Shown one piece after another: positions 45,681 through 59,717 of a DNA stretch of 64,000 bases. The notes beneath the pieces are model-generated. The model was not told the DNA's origin, did no database searches, and saw nothing but the letters and a program-made list of their open reading frames with translations. Location: positions 62,490,852 to 62,554,851 of the forward strand of contig OY829329.1 in NCBI GenBank assembly GCA_963691655.1, written 5' to 3'. Position 1 is the stretch's first letter, and every line of letters starts with the position of its first letter. The translations under genes and the position numbers were made by a program. This stretch comes from Toxonevra muliebris. Lineage: Eukaryota > Arthropoda > Insecta > Diptera > Pallopteridae.

Positions 45681-48600
45681 CATATAATTGCTCATAAAAT
45701 ATAAGAAGTCAGAAGTTCATAGTTATATTTTACTTAATTGAAACGGTCGAAGGCTGATTTCAATATTTTAGTGAAAAAACTTATTCACTATACATAAGCA
45801 GCAGCTAACACTTCATCGTATTTCACAAAGATAACCCAGGTCTGAGGTTGAGTCTATCTTTCTAAATTCAAAGTTGGGTCAGTTAAGTTAATGCAAGTAG
45901 TTTGGTTTCATTCGCTGAATATAAATAATTACTTGCGCTTCGGAATTTTCGCCGAGAAACCTCAGGTCTGGGATTGAGGACTGTATTTATCTTGTAAATG
46001 TAAAACATCTTGATTTATAGTAAAAAATCAAGTAGATTCAAACCAACGAATTTTTTTTTAAAACAAAATTTACCAGGGTAATCTCCAGACGCTTCAGATA
46101 TTACTTTATCGTTGTAATTTGAAGTTCAGTTCAGCAATCTGACTGTATCGACTTAGTTTAAAAATCTGAGTCAATTTTGTCGACACTACTCTGAAATATA
46201 TCGCCAAGATGACCCATTTCTGAGGTTGACGTCCATTTTTTAATTTTAAAATATCTGAAAATTTTAGAAAAATCTCAAATAGTTTTTCTGTCTACTTTTT
46301 CGTAAAAAAACTTCAAACTTTGAATCGTTAGTTTGTTGAAAGTAGGCTTGGTATTTATACCAAAAACTCGGCAATATCTCTTAAAAATTTTTGAGCTAGA
46401 TTAAGAAAATTTTATATAGAGACTTATTAGAACCACACCAAATGATTTATTAAAAAACAGAAACCACATGAAATGACTTCTTATACACAAATTTGGTACC
46501 TTAACTATGTAGGCGTGGCATTTTCACTTCTAATCTTCTCTAACCTCTAATTATATTTGAGCTAAAGTATGAAAACTTATACCAACTTTTTTCAATCACA
46601 AGAAAAACTATAACAAGTTATTTAAAAAAACCGGGCTAGGTTTGTTCACAAAGCGTGGCATTTTCTTATATCTCAAAATCATGGAAAAAACTAAAAGAAA
46701 TTATTTTTCAATAGCTACATACAATTTTATACTGTGTATATGTACTCACTGTACTTTCAGTGAGGGACAAAGCTAGAATATCCGGAGCTTTAAGTTTTTT
46801 CTTATATCTTTCTTACTGGGAAGAAGTGCAAAGCTCACTTTCCTGCTTTGTTCGCATACTCCCTCTCTAAATGCATTTAAAACCTTTGCGCGCATAATGT
46901 TATAAATATTTTCTTCTATATATGTATATATAGAAAGGATACTCTTCCTTTTGTGTTTTGTAGTAAGGGGAACGAATATTTTTTTTTTCTTTTGTAAAGA
47001 AAAAAAAATATTACAAAATAAATGTATAAATGTGTATTTAATTTGTTCACTTACATTTCTCTCAAATACTTAATTATTTTTTTTAAACATTTTAAACAAA
47101 AAAAAAAACATTTTTTGAAAGGAAAAAGGTTTGCCACAACTTGACGCCAAAACACTGCCAGAGCGAGATAAAGAAAAGGTGAAAAAAAAGAAAATATATA
47201 TAGGATTTTTTTTTTCAAATGAAAAAAATATTTTTTTTCTCATTGATTGAATTTAAAATTAAAAAAAAAAAAAAATTGTTTTCCTTTAACTTATGTTAAT
47301 TTTTTCATTCAATTTTTGTTTTCAATTGTTTTAAATTTTATACGCATTAAAAAAAAAAGAAACACCAGGAGGAAATCTTTCATTTATTAGAATACCCTCA
47401 TATGAAAAAAAGAAGAAAAAAATAAAATAATTACTTAAAAACTAAAACTATTTCAAATGATCTCATAAAGTCTACATTTCTGTAAGTTTGGCTATTGAAC
47501 TTGTTTCGTTTTTTATATGCGTATTATTTAAAAACTGAGCCAGTTGAAAGCGCATGATATAAATTTTATATATAAACATTTTTCAACAAAATTTATTGCA
47601 TGCGCTTTTGAAATTTTCATATTTCCATATAATTTTGATTTTTCAAACTTAGTATTTTTCAAATTAATATTTAGTATATATTTTTTTTAAGTGCACAAAT
47701 TAAGCTCAATGAAATACAATTCGTGTTTATAATAATTAAAAAAAAAAAAACAAAAAAAAAATAAAAAATAACAAAATGAAATATTAAAAGCAAAATAATT
47801 AAGAAAAACCAAACCAACAACAATGAAAACTAAAATTTAATAATACAAAACAAAAAATGTTGCTCGAAAAAACCAAAAACAAAAAACTGTTGCAAAAAGT
47901 TTAGAAAAAAAATCCCATTGGTAACAACAACAATACCAAAAACATCAATTGTTCTTCATAACGATCGAATTGTTATTGTAATCTGGAATCATTCCAAATG
48001 AAATATTTAGTAAACAAAATAAAACAAAAAATCATATATATGAAAATTAATATTAAATATTTGATTTTTATAAAATAAAACAAACAAAAAATAATTAAAT
48101 AAATACAAATACACACGTTAAAAAAAAAACAAAAACAAAACTATTAGCAAACAAAATTATGAAAAAAAAAAACAAAAACAAAAAATATTATTGTAAGAAT
48201 AAAACATAATTAAAGTATATAAAATTATGAAAGTAAAATTTTTAATTGCTAACATATAAAAACAAAATCAACAAACAATTTAAAGTGTGAAAAAAAAGGA
48301 CTTTAATAAAACTAAATAACAACAAATAAAAAATTTACATTGTAAGTAAGAAAATACAAATGAATTATAATATTTAATTGTAAGAAATCTTAACGCTTTA
48401 CACGCGCCCAGAAAACATAAAAACTTTAAGCAAAGGGAGCGTTACTCTTCTTTTTTTTTTTCATTCCAAAATTTAGATATTCGTAGTTTTTCATTTTAAA
48501 AAATTTGTTTCTTTAATAAATATTTCAGTTTTTCAGAATTTCGTAATTCTTCGAATTAAAATTTATCCATTACTTATAATTTTTATTTTTGAAAATGAAT

Positions 48601-50112
48601 TTGTTAAATTTTCAAAATTCAAACTTCACAATTTTTGTTTTTTTTTTTTTTTTTGATTTTATGAAATTATAAATTTTCAAAGACTTTTACAATTGAAATC
48701 TTTTTGACTTGTAAAATTTTCCAATTTCTGTGTATATTGAAATTCAAATTTCTCTGTTTTTCGAAATTGAAAGTTTCAAGTTTTCAGAATTTTGTTGAAT
48801 TCTAAATTTTCCGATATTTAACTTTATTTGTACTTAAATTTGTTTAAATTTCTTTCCTTTTTTCTGACATTGTTTACATTCTAATTGAATTTTAAGTTTA
48901 AGTTAAAAATTTTATAATTGTTCTTAGTTCCTTATGTCTTTGAATTTTAAGTTTATTGAATTTTTGAATTTCCAATTTCTATTCACCACCCAAAACTATA
49001 TTTCACCCAATTTCCTTCCGCTCAAAAACAGAACAAAAATTTTCAAATATTCTAAATCATTACAAAAAAAAAAGAACAAAACAAAAAAAACAGTCAGCAA
49101 GGCAACAAATAAAAATAAATAACTGCAAAACGAAACATTAATAATGAACAACAAACATAAAATAAATGCAAAAAACCAGAAAATACCGAAAAAACTCAAA
49201 AAAATCACAAAATTATGTAATAAAAAAAAGTAACAAAAAAAAAAAAAAACTTAGCAAAACTTAAAAATTAGCAAATAAAAAAGTTTTTATATAAGCCACA
49301 ATTATAAATATTAAAATATTATCATTATAAATACTTAATTTAAAAACACTTTTTTTCTATATGCATAAATATTCTATAATTTACTGTTAAGTTTAAGTCT
49401 TTTTTTTAATTATTTTTATTATAATTTTATATCTAAATGTATTTCATTTAATTTTGTTCGTAACATTTTTTAAGTACAAAATAATCTAAAATAGTAAAAA
49501 CAAGAAATAAAAATAATATCTATTTATTATTAAGTAAAAAACAAAAAATACTAAAATGTATGAGAAAAATAACAAAAGCAAAACATAAACCTTTAAAAAC
49601 ACAAATTTCATTATTCTTTTCTTTTTTTGTTTTCTATTAATAATTTATTTTGTAAATTACTATTCTTATTCTTAGTCTATTCTGTGTTTTATTTAACTAA
49701 AATATTATTATTATGTAATAATAATTGAAAATTATTAAGTTGAACAAAGAAATTTTTAAACAAATAAAAATTACAGAAACAAAAAATCTTAAAAATGAAT
49801 AATAAAAAAAAATTAAACCTGTGCGTTTTTTTATTTCGCAAATAAATGGAAAGAAATGGAAAGGAAACTAAAAATTATGTGTGTAATTTGTGCATAATTT
49901 TTACTAAAGGCGTCGTAATCATGTACATTTACCCTATTTCTATTTAACTACACTCCGAATGCTCCGAATGACCTCTCTATCTCTTCCTCTCTTTTAACAA
50001 AAAATTTTCTCATCGGACTTCAAACGTCAAACGCCCTGAAATCAACAGTAAAGAGCAAGAGGTTTGCGTCTTTACTTAGTGCACAATGACAGCGCATCAC
50101 ATTTGTACAAAC
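45681..50112 (+). other. Non-coding, A-rich; no gene recognised
   Basis: From about 47100 to 49800 the + strand is again very A-rich with CAAAAACAAA and AATAAA. A single less AT-rich island at 47129-47178 reads GLPQLDAKTLPERDKEK in one frame and lies between AG and GT, but a coding role is unproven. Confidence 0.4.
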
Positions 50113-53100
50113 TTCCCAAATTCTACCAGCACACAAAGTAACAGGCGAACAGAAACAAGTAGTAGGTAGATGGGAAAATAAAATTTGTATTGGTTTGTAT
50201 CTATGCTAAATGTCATCCTCTCACATTCATAGTAAGAGAGGTAAGTAAAAGTCTCAGAGCACACATACATATACACACTTGCAATATTTCACTCTCTCTC
50301 TCTGCTCTATTCTGCCGCTCAGTCAACAGTAATATAATGACGTCACAACTTGAAATAAAAGGAAGAGACATCCACCTTCTGCGTATTTATGATCGCCTGA
50401 TACAATATATGTGCAAATTTTATGCATTTATCCACATTTTCATAACAAAAATTTTTGTCATCCCATAAATTTTTCAATGACACAATGAAATACAGGAGAA
50501 CAGCAAAAGCAACACAAAAGAAAAATTATCACTCATAAAACAAATACCAAGCTCTCAGACATTAGCAGTAGGTGGATGCAGGTAAAATTTAAGTTTTCAT
50601 GTAGGCAAAAAATAAATAAACGCCTGGAATCTACCAGCCCACAAAGTAACAGGCGAACAGAAATCAGCAGTAGGTGGATAAGAAATTTTAAATTTTGTTG
50701 GTTTGTGTCTATGCTAATTGTATGACGTCAATCGATCTGCCTCTATTCTGTTTTTATACAAAACGCCTAAATTCTACCAGCCCATAAAATACCAGGCGCA
50801 CAGAAATCAGCAATAGGTGGATGCTGCTAAAATAAAAAAAAGACTCTCTCACGATTTTCTATGTATATACATATATGAGAGCCACAAACTTCGAGAGTGC
50901 ACCTACACATTTACATTGAATACGCCCTCTCTCATATTTTTTTTTTTTTGCAATATTTCACTCTCTCTCTCTCTCTGCTTTATTCTGCCGCTCAGTCAAC
51001 AGTAATATAATGACGTCACAACTTGAAATAAAAGGAAGAGACATCCACCTTCTGCGTATTTATGATCGCCTGATACAATATATGTGCAAATTTTATGCAT
51101 TTATCCACTTTTTCATAACAAAAATTTTTGTCATCCCATAAATTTTTCAATGACACAATGAAATACAGGAGAACAGCAAAAGCAACACAAAAGAAAAATT
51201 ATCACTCATAAAACAAATACAAAGCTCTCAGACATTAGCAGTAGGTGGATGCAGGTAAAATTTAAGTTTTCATGTAGGCAAAAAATAAATAAACGCCTGG
51301 AATCTACCAGCCCACAAAGTAACAGGCGAACAGAAATCAGCAGTAGGTGGATAAGAAATTTTAAATTTTGTTGGTTTGTGTCTATGCTAATTGTATGACG
51401 TCAATCGATCTGCCTCTCTTCTGTTTTTATACAAAACGCCTAAATTCTACCAGCCCATAAAATACCAGGCGCACAGAAATCAGCAATAGGTAGATGCTGC
51501 TAAAATAAAAAGAAGATTCTCTCACAATTTTCTATGTATATACATATATGAGAGTCACAAACTTCGAGAGTGCACCTACACATTTACATTGAATACGCCC
51601 TCTCTCATATTTTTTTTTGAGAAAGGTAAGTAAAAGTCGTAGAGCACACATACATAGACACACTTGCAATATTTCACTCTCTGTCTCTCTGCTCTATTCT
51701 GCCGCTCAGTCAACAGTAATATAATGACGTCACAACTTGAAATAAAAGGAAGAGACATCCACCTTCTGCGTATTTATGATCGCCTGATACAATATATGTG
51801 CAAATTTTAAGCATTTATCCACATTTTCATAACAAAAAATTTTGTCATCACATCAATTTTTCAATGATACAATGAAATACAGGAGAACAGCAAAAGCAGC
51901 ACAAACAATAAATTATTACGCATAAAACAAATACCAAGCTCTCAGACATTAGCAGTAGGTGGATGCAGGTAAAATTTAAGTTTTCATGTAGGCAAAAAAT
52001 AAATAAACGCCTGGAATCTACCAGCCCACAAAGTAACAGGCGAACAGAAATCAGCAGTAGGTGGATAAGAAATTTTAAATTTTGTTGGTTTGTGCCTATG
52101 CTAATTGTATGACGTCAATCGATCTGCCTCTCTTCTGTTTTTATACAAAACGCCTAAATTCTACCAGCAAATAAAATACCAGGCGCACAGAAATCAGCAA
52201 TAGGTGGATGCTGCTAAAATAAAAAAAAGACTCTCTCACGATTTTCTATGTATATACATATATGAGAGCCACAAACTTCGAGAGTGCACCTACACATTTA
52301 CATTGAATACGCCCTCTCTCATATTTTTTTTTTTTTTGCAATATTTCACTCTCTCTCTCTCTGCTTTATTCTGCCGCTCAGTCAACAGTAATATAATGAC
52401 GTCACAACTTGAAATAAAAGGAAGAGACATCCACCTTCTGCGTATTTATGATCGCCTGATACAATATATGTGCAAATTTTATGCATTTATCCACATTTTC
52501 ATAACAAAAATTTTTGTCATCCCATAAATTTTTCAATGAGACAATGAAATACAGGAGAACAGCAAAAGCAACACAAAAGAAAAATTATCACTCATAAAAC
52601 AAATACCAAGCTCTCAGACTGCAGCAGTAGGTGGATGCAGGTAAAATTTAAGTTTTCATGTAGGCAAAAAATAAATAAACGCCTGAAATCTACCAGCCCA
52701 CAAAGTAACAGGCGAGCAGAAATCAGCAGTAGGTGGATAAGAAATTTTAAATTTTGTTGGTTTGTGTCTATGCTAATTGTATGACGTCAATCGATCTGCC
52801 TCTCTTCTGTTTTTATACAAAACGCCTAAATTCTACCAGCCCATAAAATACCAGGCGCACAGAAATCAGCAATAGGTAGATGCTGCTAAAATAAAAAGAA
52901 GATTCTCTCACAATTTTCTATGTATATACATATATGAGAGTCACAAACTTCGAGAGTGCACCTACACATTTACATTGAATACGCCCTCTCTCATATTTTT
53001 TTTTTTTTTTGCAATATTTCACTCTCTCTCTCTCTGCTTTATTCTGCCGCTCAGTCAACAGTAATATAATGACGTCACAACTTGAAATAAAAGGAAGAGA

Positions 53101-56100
53101 CATCCACCTTCTGCGTATTTATGATCGCCTGATACAATATATGTGCAAATTTTATGCATTTATCCACATTTTCATAACAAAAATTTTTGTCATCCCATAA
53201 ATTTTTCAATGACACAATGAAATACAGGAGAACAGCAAAAGCAACACAAAAGAAAAATTATCACTCATAAAACAAATACCAAGCTCTCAGACTGTAGCAG
53301 TAGGTGGATGCAGGTAAAATTTAAGTTTTCATGTAGGCAAAAAATAAATAAACGCCTGGAATCTACCAGCCCACAAAGTAACAGGCGAACAGAAATCAGC
53401 AGTAGGTGGATAAGAAATTTTAAATTTTGTTGGTTTGTGTCTATGCTAATTGTATGACGTCAATCGATCTGCCTCTCTTCTGTTTTTATACAAAACGCCT
53501 AAATTCTACCAGCCCATAAAATACCAGGCGCACAGAAATCAGCAATAGGTGGATGCTGCTAAAATAAAAAAAAGATTCTCTCACGATTTTCTATGTATAT
53601 ACATATATGAGAGCCACAAACTTCGAGAGTGCACCTACACATTTACATTGAATACGCCCTCTCTCATATTTTTTTTTTTTTTGCAATATTTCACTCTCTC
53701 TCTCTCTCTGCTTTATTCTGCCGCTCAGTCAACAGTAATATAATGACGTCACAACTTGAAATAAAAGGAAGAGACATCCACCTTCTGCGTATTTATGATC
53801 GCCTGATACAATATATGTGCAAATTTTATGCATTTATCCACATTTTCATAACAAAAATTTTTGTCATCCCATAAATTTTTCAATGACACAATGAAATACA
53901 GGAGAACAGCAAAAGCAACACAAAAGAAAAATTATCACTCATAAAACAAATACCAAGCTCTCAGACTGTAGCAGTAGGTGGATGCAGGTAAAATTTAAGT
54001 TTTCATGTAGGCAAAAAATAATTAAACGCCTGGAATCTACCAGCCCACAAAGTAACAGGCGAACAGAAATCAGCAGTAGGTGGATAAGAAATTTTAAATT
54101 TTGTTGGTTTGTGTCTATGCTAATTGTATGACGTCAATCGATCTGCCTCTATTCTGTTTTTATACAAAACGCCTAAATTCTACCAGCCCATAAAATACCA
54201 GGCGCACAGAAATCAGCAATAGGTGGATGCTGCTAAAATAAAAAAAAGACTCTCTCACGATTTTCTATGTATATACATATATGAGAGCCACAAACTTCGA
54301 GAGTGCACCTACACATTTACATTGAATACGCCCTCTCTCATATTTTTTTTTTTTTGCAATATTTCACTCTCTCTCTCTCTCTGCTTTATTCTGCCGCTCA
54401 GTCAACAGTAATATAATGACGTCACAACTTGAAATAAAAGGAAGAGACATCCACCTTCTGCGTATTTATGATCGCCTGATACAATATATATGCAAATTTT
54501 ATGCATTTATCCACATTTTCATAACAAAAATTTTTGTCATCCCATAAATTTTTCAATGACACAATGAAATACAGGAGAACAGCAAAAGCAACACAAAAAA
54601 TAAATTATCACTCATAAAACAAATACCAAGCTCTCAGACTGTAGCAGTAGGTGGATGCAGGTAAAATATAAGTTTTCAGGCAGCATTAGTAAGGGGATGT
54701 AGGCAAAAAATAAATAAACGCCTGGAATCTACCAGCCCACAAAGTAACAGGCGAACAGAAATCAGCAGTAGGTGGATAAGAAATTTTAAATTTTGTTGGT
54801 TTGTGCCTATGCTAATTGTATGACGTCAATCGATCTGCCTCTCTTCTGTTTTTATACAAAACGCCTAAATTCTACCAGCAAATAAAATACCAGGCGCACA
54901 GAAATCAGCAATAGGTGGATGCTGCTAAAATAAAAAAAAGACTCTCTCACGATTTTCTATGTATATACATATATGAGAGCCACAAACTTCGAGAGTGCAC
55001 CTACACATTTACATTGAATACGCCCTCTCTCATATTTTTTTTTTTTTTGCAATATTTCACTCTCTCTCTCTCTGCTTTATTCTGCCGCTCAGTCAACAGT
55101 AATATAATGACGTCACAACTTGAAATAAAAGGAAGAGACATCCACCTTCTGCGTATTTATGATCGCCTGATACAATATATGTGCAAATTTTATGCATTTA
55201 TCCACATTTTCATAACAAAAATTTTTGTCATCCCATAAATTTTTCAATGAGACAATGAAATACAGGAGAACAGCAAAAGCAACACAAAAGAAAAATTATC
55301 ACTCATAAAACAAATACCAAGCTCTCAGACTGCAGCAGTAGGTGGATGCAGGTAAAATTTAAGTTTTCATGTAGGCAAAAAATAAATAAACGCCTGAAAT
55401 CTACCAGCCCACAAAGTAACAGGCGAGCAGAAATCAGCAGTAGGTGGATAAGAAATTTTAAATTTTGTTGGTTTGTGTCTATGCTAATTGTATGACGTCA
55501 ATCGATCTGCCTCTCTTCTGTTTTTATACAAAACGCCTAAATTCTACCAGCCCATAAAATACCAGGCGCACAGAAATCAGCAATAGGTAGATGCTGCTAA
55601 AATAAAAAGAAGATTCTCTCACAATTTTCTATGTATATACATATATGAGAGTCACAAACTTCGAGAGTGCACCTACACATTTACATTGAATACGCCCTCT
55701 CTCATATTTTTTTTTTGAGAAAGGTAAGTAAAAGTCGTAGAGCACACATACATAGACACACTTGCAATATTTCACTCTCTGTCTCTCTACTCTATTCTGC
55801 CGCTCAGTCCACAGTAATATAATGACGTCACAACTTGAAATAAAAGGAAGAGACATCCACCTTCTGCGTATTTATGATCGCCTGATACAATATATGTGCA
55901 AATTTTATGCATTTATCCACTTTTTCATAACAAAAAATTTTGTCATCACATCAATTTTTCAATGATACAATGAAATACAGGAGAACAGCAAAAGCAGCAC
56001 AAAAAAAAATTATTACGCATAAAACAAATACCAAGCTCTCAGACAGTAGCAGTAGGTGGATGCAGGTAAAATATAAGTTTTCATGTAGGCAAAAAATAAA

Positions 56101-57560
56101 TAAACGCCTGAAATCTACCAGCCCACAAAGTAACAGGCGAACAGAAATCAGCAGTAGGTGAATAAGAAATTTTAAATTTTGTTGGTTTGTGTCTATGCTA
56201 ATTGTATGACGTCAATCGATCTGCCTCTCTTCTGTTTTTATACAAAACGCCTAAATTCTACCAGCCCATAAAATACCAGGCGCACAGAAATCAGCAATAG
56301 GTGGATGCTGCTAAAATAAAAAAAAGATTCTCTCACGATTTTCTATGTATATACATATATGAGAGCCACAAACTTCGAGAGTGCACCTACACATTAACAT
56401 TGAATACGCCCTCTTTCATATTTTTTTTTTTGAGAGAGGTAAGTAAAAGTCACAGCGCACACATACATAGACACACTTGCAATATTTCACTCTCTCTCTC
56501 TCTGCTTTATTCTGCCGCTCAGTCAACAGTAATATAATGACGTCACAACTTGAAATAAAAGGAAGAGACATCCACCTTCTGCGTATTTATGATCGCCTGA
56601 TACAATATATGTGCAAATTTTATGCATTTATCCACTTTTTCATAACAAAAAATTTTGTCATCACATCAATTTTTCAATGATACAATGAAATACAGGAGAA
56701 CAGCAAAAGCAGCACAAAAAAAAATTATTACGCATAAAACAAATACCAAGCTCTCAGACAGTAGCAGTAGGTGGATGCAGGTAAAATATAAGTTTTCATG
56801 TAGGCAAAAAATAAATAAACGCCTGAAATCTACCAGCCCACAAAGTAACAGGCGAACAGAAATCAGCAGTAGGTGGATAAGAAATTTTAAATTTTGTTGG
56901 TTTGTGTCTATACTAATTGCATGACATCAATCGATCTGCCTCTCTTCTGTTTTTATACAAAACGCCTAAATTCTACCAGCCCATAAAATACCAGGCGCAC
57001 AGAAATCAGCAATAGGTGGATGCTGCTAAAATAAAAAAAAGATTCTCTCACGATTTTCTATGTATATACATATATGAGAGCCACAAACTCTGAGAGTGCA
57101 CCGATACATTTACATTGAATACGCCCTCTCACACTTTTTGTTTTTTATATGCATATGTGTTAGTGAGCAGCAACAGAAAACTTTTGGGCCACTCACTCTC
57201 TCTCTCTTGATCATACTCTTTAAACATCAAAGCAGATTTGCCAGCATGATATAATGCCGCCATTTGCATACCTATATTTATGAAATATTGTATTTTGTTG
57301 CTGGTTTGCGACTTGCTCATAATATCAGCACATATTTTTGTGCAACCGCTCAAAATACTGCCAGCCCACAAAGTAACAGGCGAACAGAAATCTGCAGTAG
57401 GTGGATAAGAAATTTTAAATTTTGTTGGTTTGTGTCTATGCTAATTGTATGACGTCAATCTATCTGCCTCTCTTCTATTTTTATACAAAACGCCTAAATT
57501 CCACCAGCCCACAAAATACCAGGCGCACAGAAATCAGCAGTAGGTGGATGTTAATAAAAT
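50113..57560 (+). repeat. Tandem array of ~10 units of 672-715 bp (satellite-like)
   Basis: The landmark ATGACGTCACAACTTGAAAT recurs at 50337, 51010, 51724, 52396, 53069, 53743, 54416, 55107, 55822 and 56537, that is at steps of 673, 714, 672, 673, 674, 673, 691, 715 and 715. Each unit has three subrepeats ending in CAGCAGTAGGTGGAT (spacing about 102 and 143 bp), a (TC)n tract after GCAATATTTCAC, a poly-T run, TATGTATATACATATATGAG, and two TGACGTCA palindromes. Long units carry about 42 extra bases (GGTAAGTAAAAGTC and following). Identity between units is very high in the middle; the edges are more diverged. Open frames of 60-107 codons recur in units only because the DNA repeats. Confidence 0.93.
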
Positions 57561-58778
57561 TAAAGAGAGCCTAGTTTGTTTTTTATATATGTGGCCCAAG
57601 TTTCTCACATATACATAGAATAAACCCTCTCTCAAACTCCTTATATAAGCGTAGGTGTTAGTGCGCAGGTCTGGTATGCTCAAAGTTTTCTCACTCTTTT
57701 GCTCACACTATATAAATAATAAATCAGAGTTGCCTACATACAATAATATAAGGTAGTTTTTCTCGAATACTTTAAAAATAATTTTGAAATTCAGGGAATT
57801 TACAAAATTGGCCTAAAATAATATGTAAAAATACTTACTATCGAAATGGCAATTTTTTTTGCAGAAAATATCTGAAAAAATCCATCATAAATAAAACAAA
57901 AAGTTTATATTTTTATAACATTCTTTTTTTAATAATTCCCCCTATTTATGTAAAAATACATGAAATACTTTTATTTTACAGTAACTTAAGATTTTTTTTT
58001 TTTAATTTGTTTATTTTATTTTTTAAATCGTCGACAAAATTTAAAAGACAGATTTCCTTTAGATATTTCTATTCGATGGCAACTCTTATATCGAGCAATG
58101 TAAACTTTCGTTCTCTCTCTCTCTTACTTGTTATATATGCAAACATAGAAGAAATACAAAAGACAACCGTTATCCAGAGAGAGCTATACCAAAGAAAACA
58201 ATAATTATTCTCACAATAACAAGAGTACTACCGTATTTTCCTTGTTAGGAGTTGGAAGTCCCTCCCACTTGCATATGTATTAGTGCATTTTCTTAACTCT
58301 CTCTCTCTATATGTGTATATTTTCTAATTTAAATTTAAGAAATCACGATGAAGATAGAAAACGGTTTCACATTTTTTTTAGCAAACACTCTACTGCTAGC
58401 ATAAATGATACTACAGGGAAGCACCCACCCTTTTTTTTTTTTGTGAACAAAAATCACTTTACTGTATTAAATATTAATCGAGTAATTCAATTAATTTTTC
58501 GGCATTTAAAATAATTTAAGCAATAAATCATGCGCGACGCTTATATATTCATTCCCAAAAATAAATTGATTATACGAAATTACAACACACCCATCAAAAA
58601 TGATAATACTTATACGAAAATTTGAATAAATTTTCCAAATCAAGCTTAAGTTAATCATTCAAAGTGTACATTTCGGCAGCTAAATAGCACCACGTACGGA
58701 AACAAAAACGGAAATATAAAAAATAAAAGTGTCTGCATATATGCATAGAATCTCCTTAATATCAATTCATACATTGAA
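57561..58778 (+). other. Intergenic, upstream of the receptor exon
   Basis: AT-rich with CTCT runs at 58113-58124 and 58302-58309 and degraded pieces of the satellite flank up to about 57700. A promoter for the receptor should lie here, but I cannot point to a TATA or initiator with confidence. Confidence 0.4.
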
Positions 58779-59717
58779 ATGACTTCAGAGAATGTGAAAA
58801 TCATACAGGATATTAACTTTATTATATTTCCGAGTCAATTATGTGCAATTTTGCCATTTATCCGAACGAGCAGCAGCGCTGATAATCTGGTAGCAGCTTC
58901 GCCACGCGGCAAACTCTATTCGTATGGAATGTGTGCACTTCTAGCACTCACGTCGGCAGCTCTTTGCACTGATGTACTATTCCATGCTGCAAACTATAAG
59001 GTTATAAAACAGCAACAGGGCAACACCGAAAATATTAATCAAACAATTGAAACGCTCTTCTGCATAATTAGCTATACGATGATTGTGGTCTCTTCGACAA
59101 CGAATGCTGAAAAATACTGTCGAATTTTTCGGGATATTGCAAAGATTGATGAATATTTGGAGGCCCGCGGTTTTACCGGCGATTATACATGTCCATTTAT
59201 TTGTGTGCTATTGTTTTTCGTTTCATTGGGCATTCTGGGTGTTTCGTTCTACTACGTACACATACACACTACATTAATACCATGGTATAATCAATGTACC
59301 CTTCTATTGATATACGGATTGCAAATGTTATACTCGAATGTATTTGCTATTTATTTGCATGTTGTACTGAAGAATGTTACACGACGCGTAGAATTTACCA
59401 ATTTGCAATTGAATGAATATACCCTGAAACGAGATAAAGAGGATTGGCTTGAGTTTAGCAGTTTGATTGAGATTATGTGTAAATTTCGCTATATTGCCGA
59501 GAACATTAATTCGACGGCAGGCGTTGCTTTATTGTTCTATATGGGATTTGCATTTTACACTGTAACCAATCAAAGTTATTTGGGGTTTTCAACATTAACA
59601 ACTCATGTCTTATTTGCTGATAAATATGATTTGTTGGGTCTGTCGGTAGCTTGGGTAATTTCGGAGCTTGCAACAATGGCAGTAATATGCAGTTCATGTG
59701 ATGGCTTGGCTTCAGAG
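58779..59717 (+). CDS. Gustatory-type chemoreceptor, large 5' exon (six TM, last exon missing)
   Basis: Starts at ATG 58779 (upstream is AT-rich and not open) and runs 313 codons to a GAG followed by the donor GTAAGT, phase 0. Hydrophobic segments lie at about residues 50-70, 89-106, 139-161, 168-194, 245-264 and 285-306. The N-terminus is short and cytoplasmic as in insect Gr proteins (7tm_7 family, inverted topology), which are ligand-gated cation channels in sensory neuron membranes. TM7 with its TYhhhhhQF signature is absent; in this family it is coded by small last exons after phase-0 introns, so the donor is in the right place. The layout resembles Gr39a-type genes with a large 5' exon and short 3' exons. 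No stop or frameshift is seen. If the donor is ignored the frame ends SEVVH at 59738. Confidence 0.8.

Noticed and set aside
52204..52527. 107-codon open frame repeated in the satellite units
   Set aside because: It differs in length from unit to unit with poly-T and TC tract changes, is mostly translated microsatellite, and is conserved only because the DNA units are near identical. No start context or known protein supports it.
50113..57560. CRISPR-like array
   Set aside because: Units are about 700 bp with no short repeat-spacer alternation, and the genome is clearly eukaryotic.
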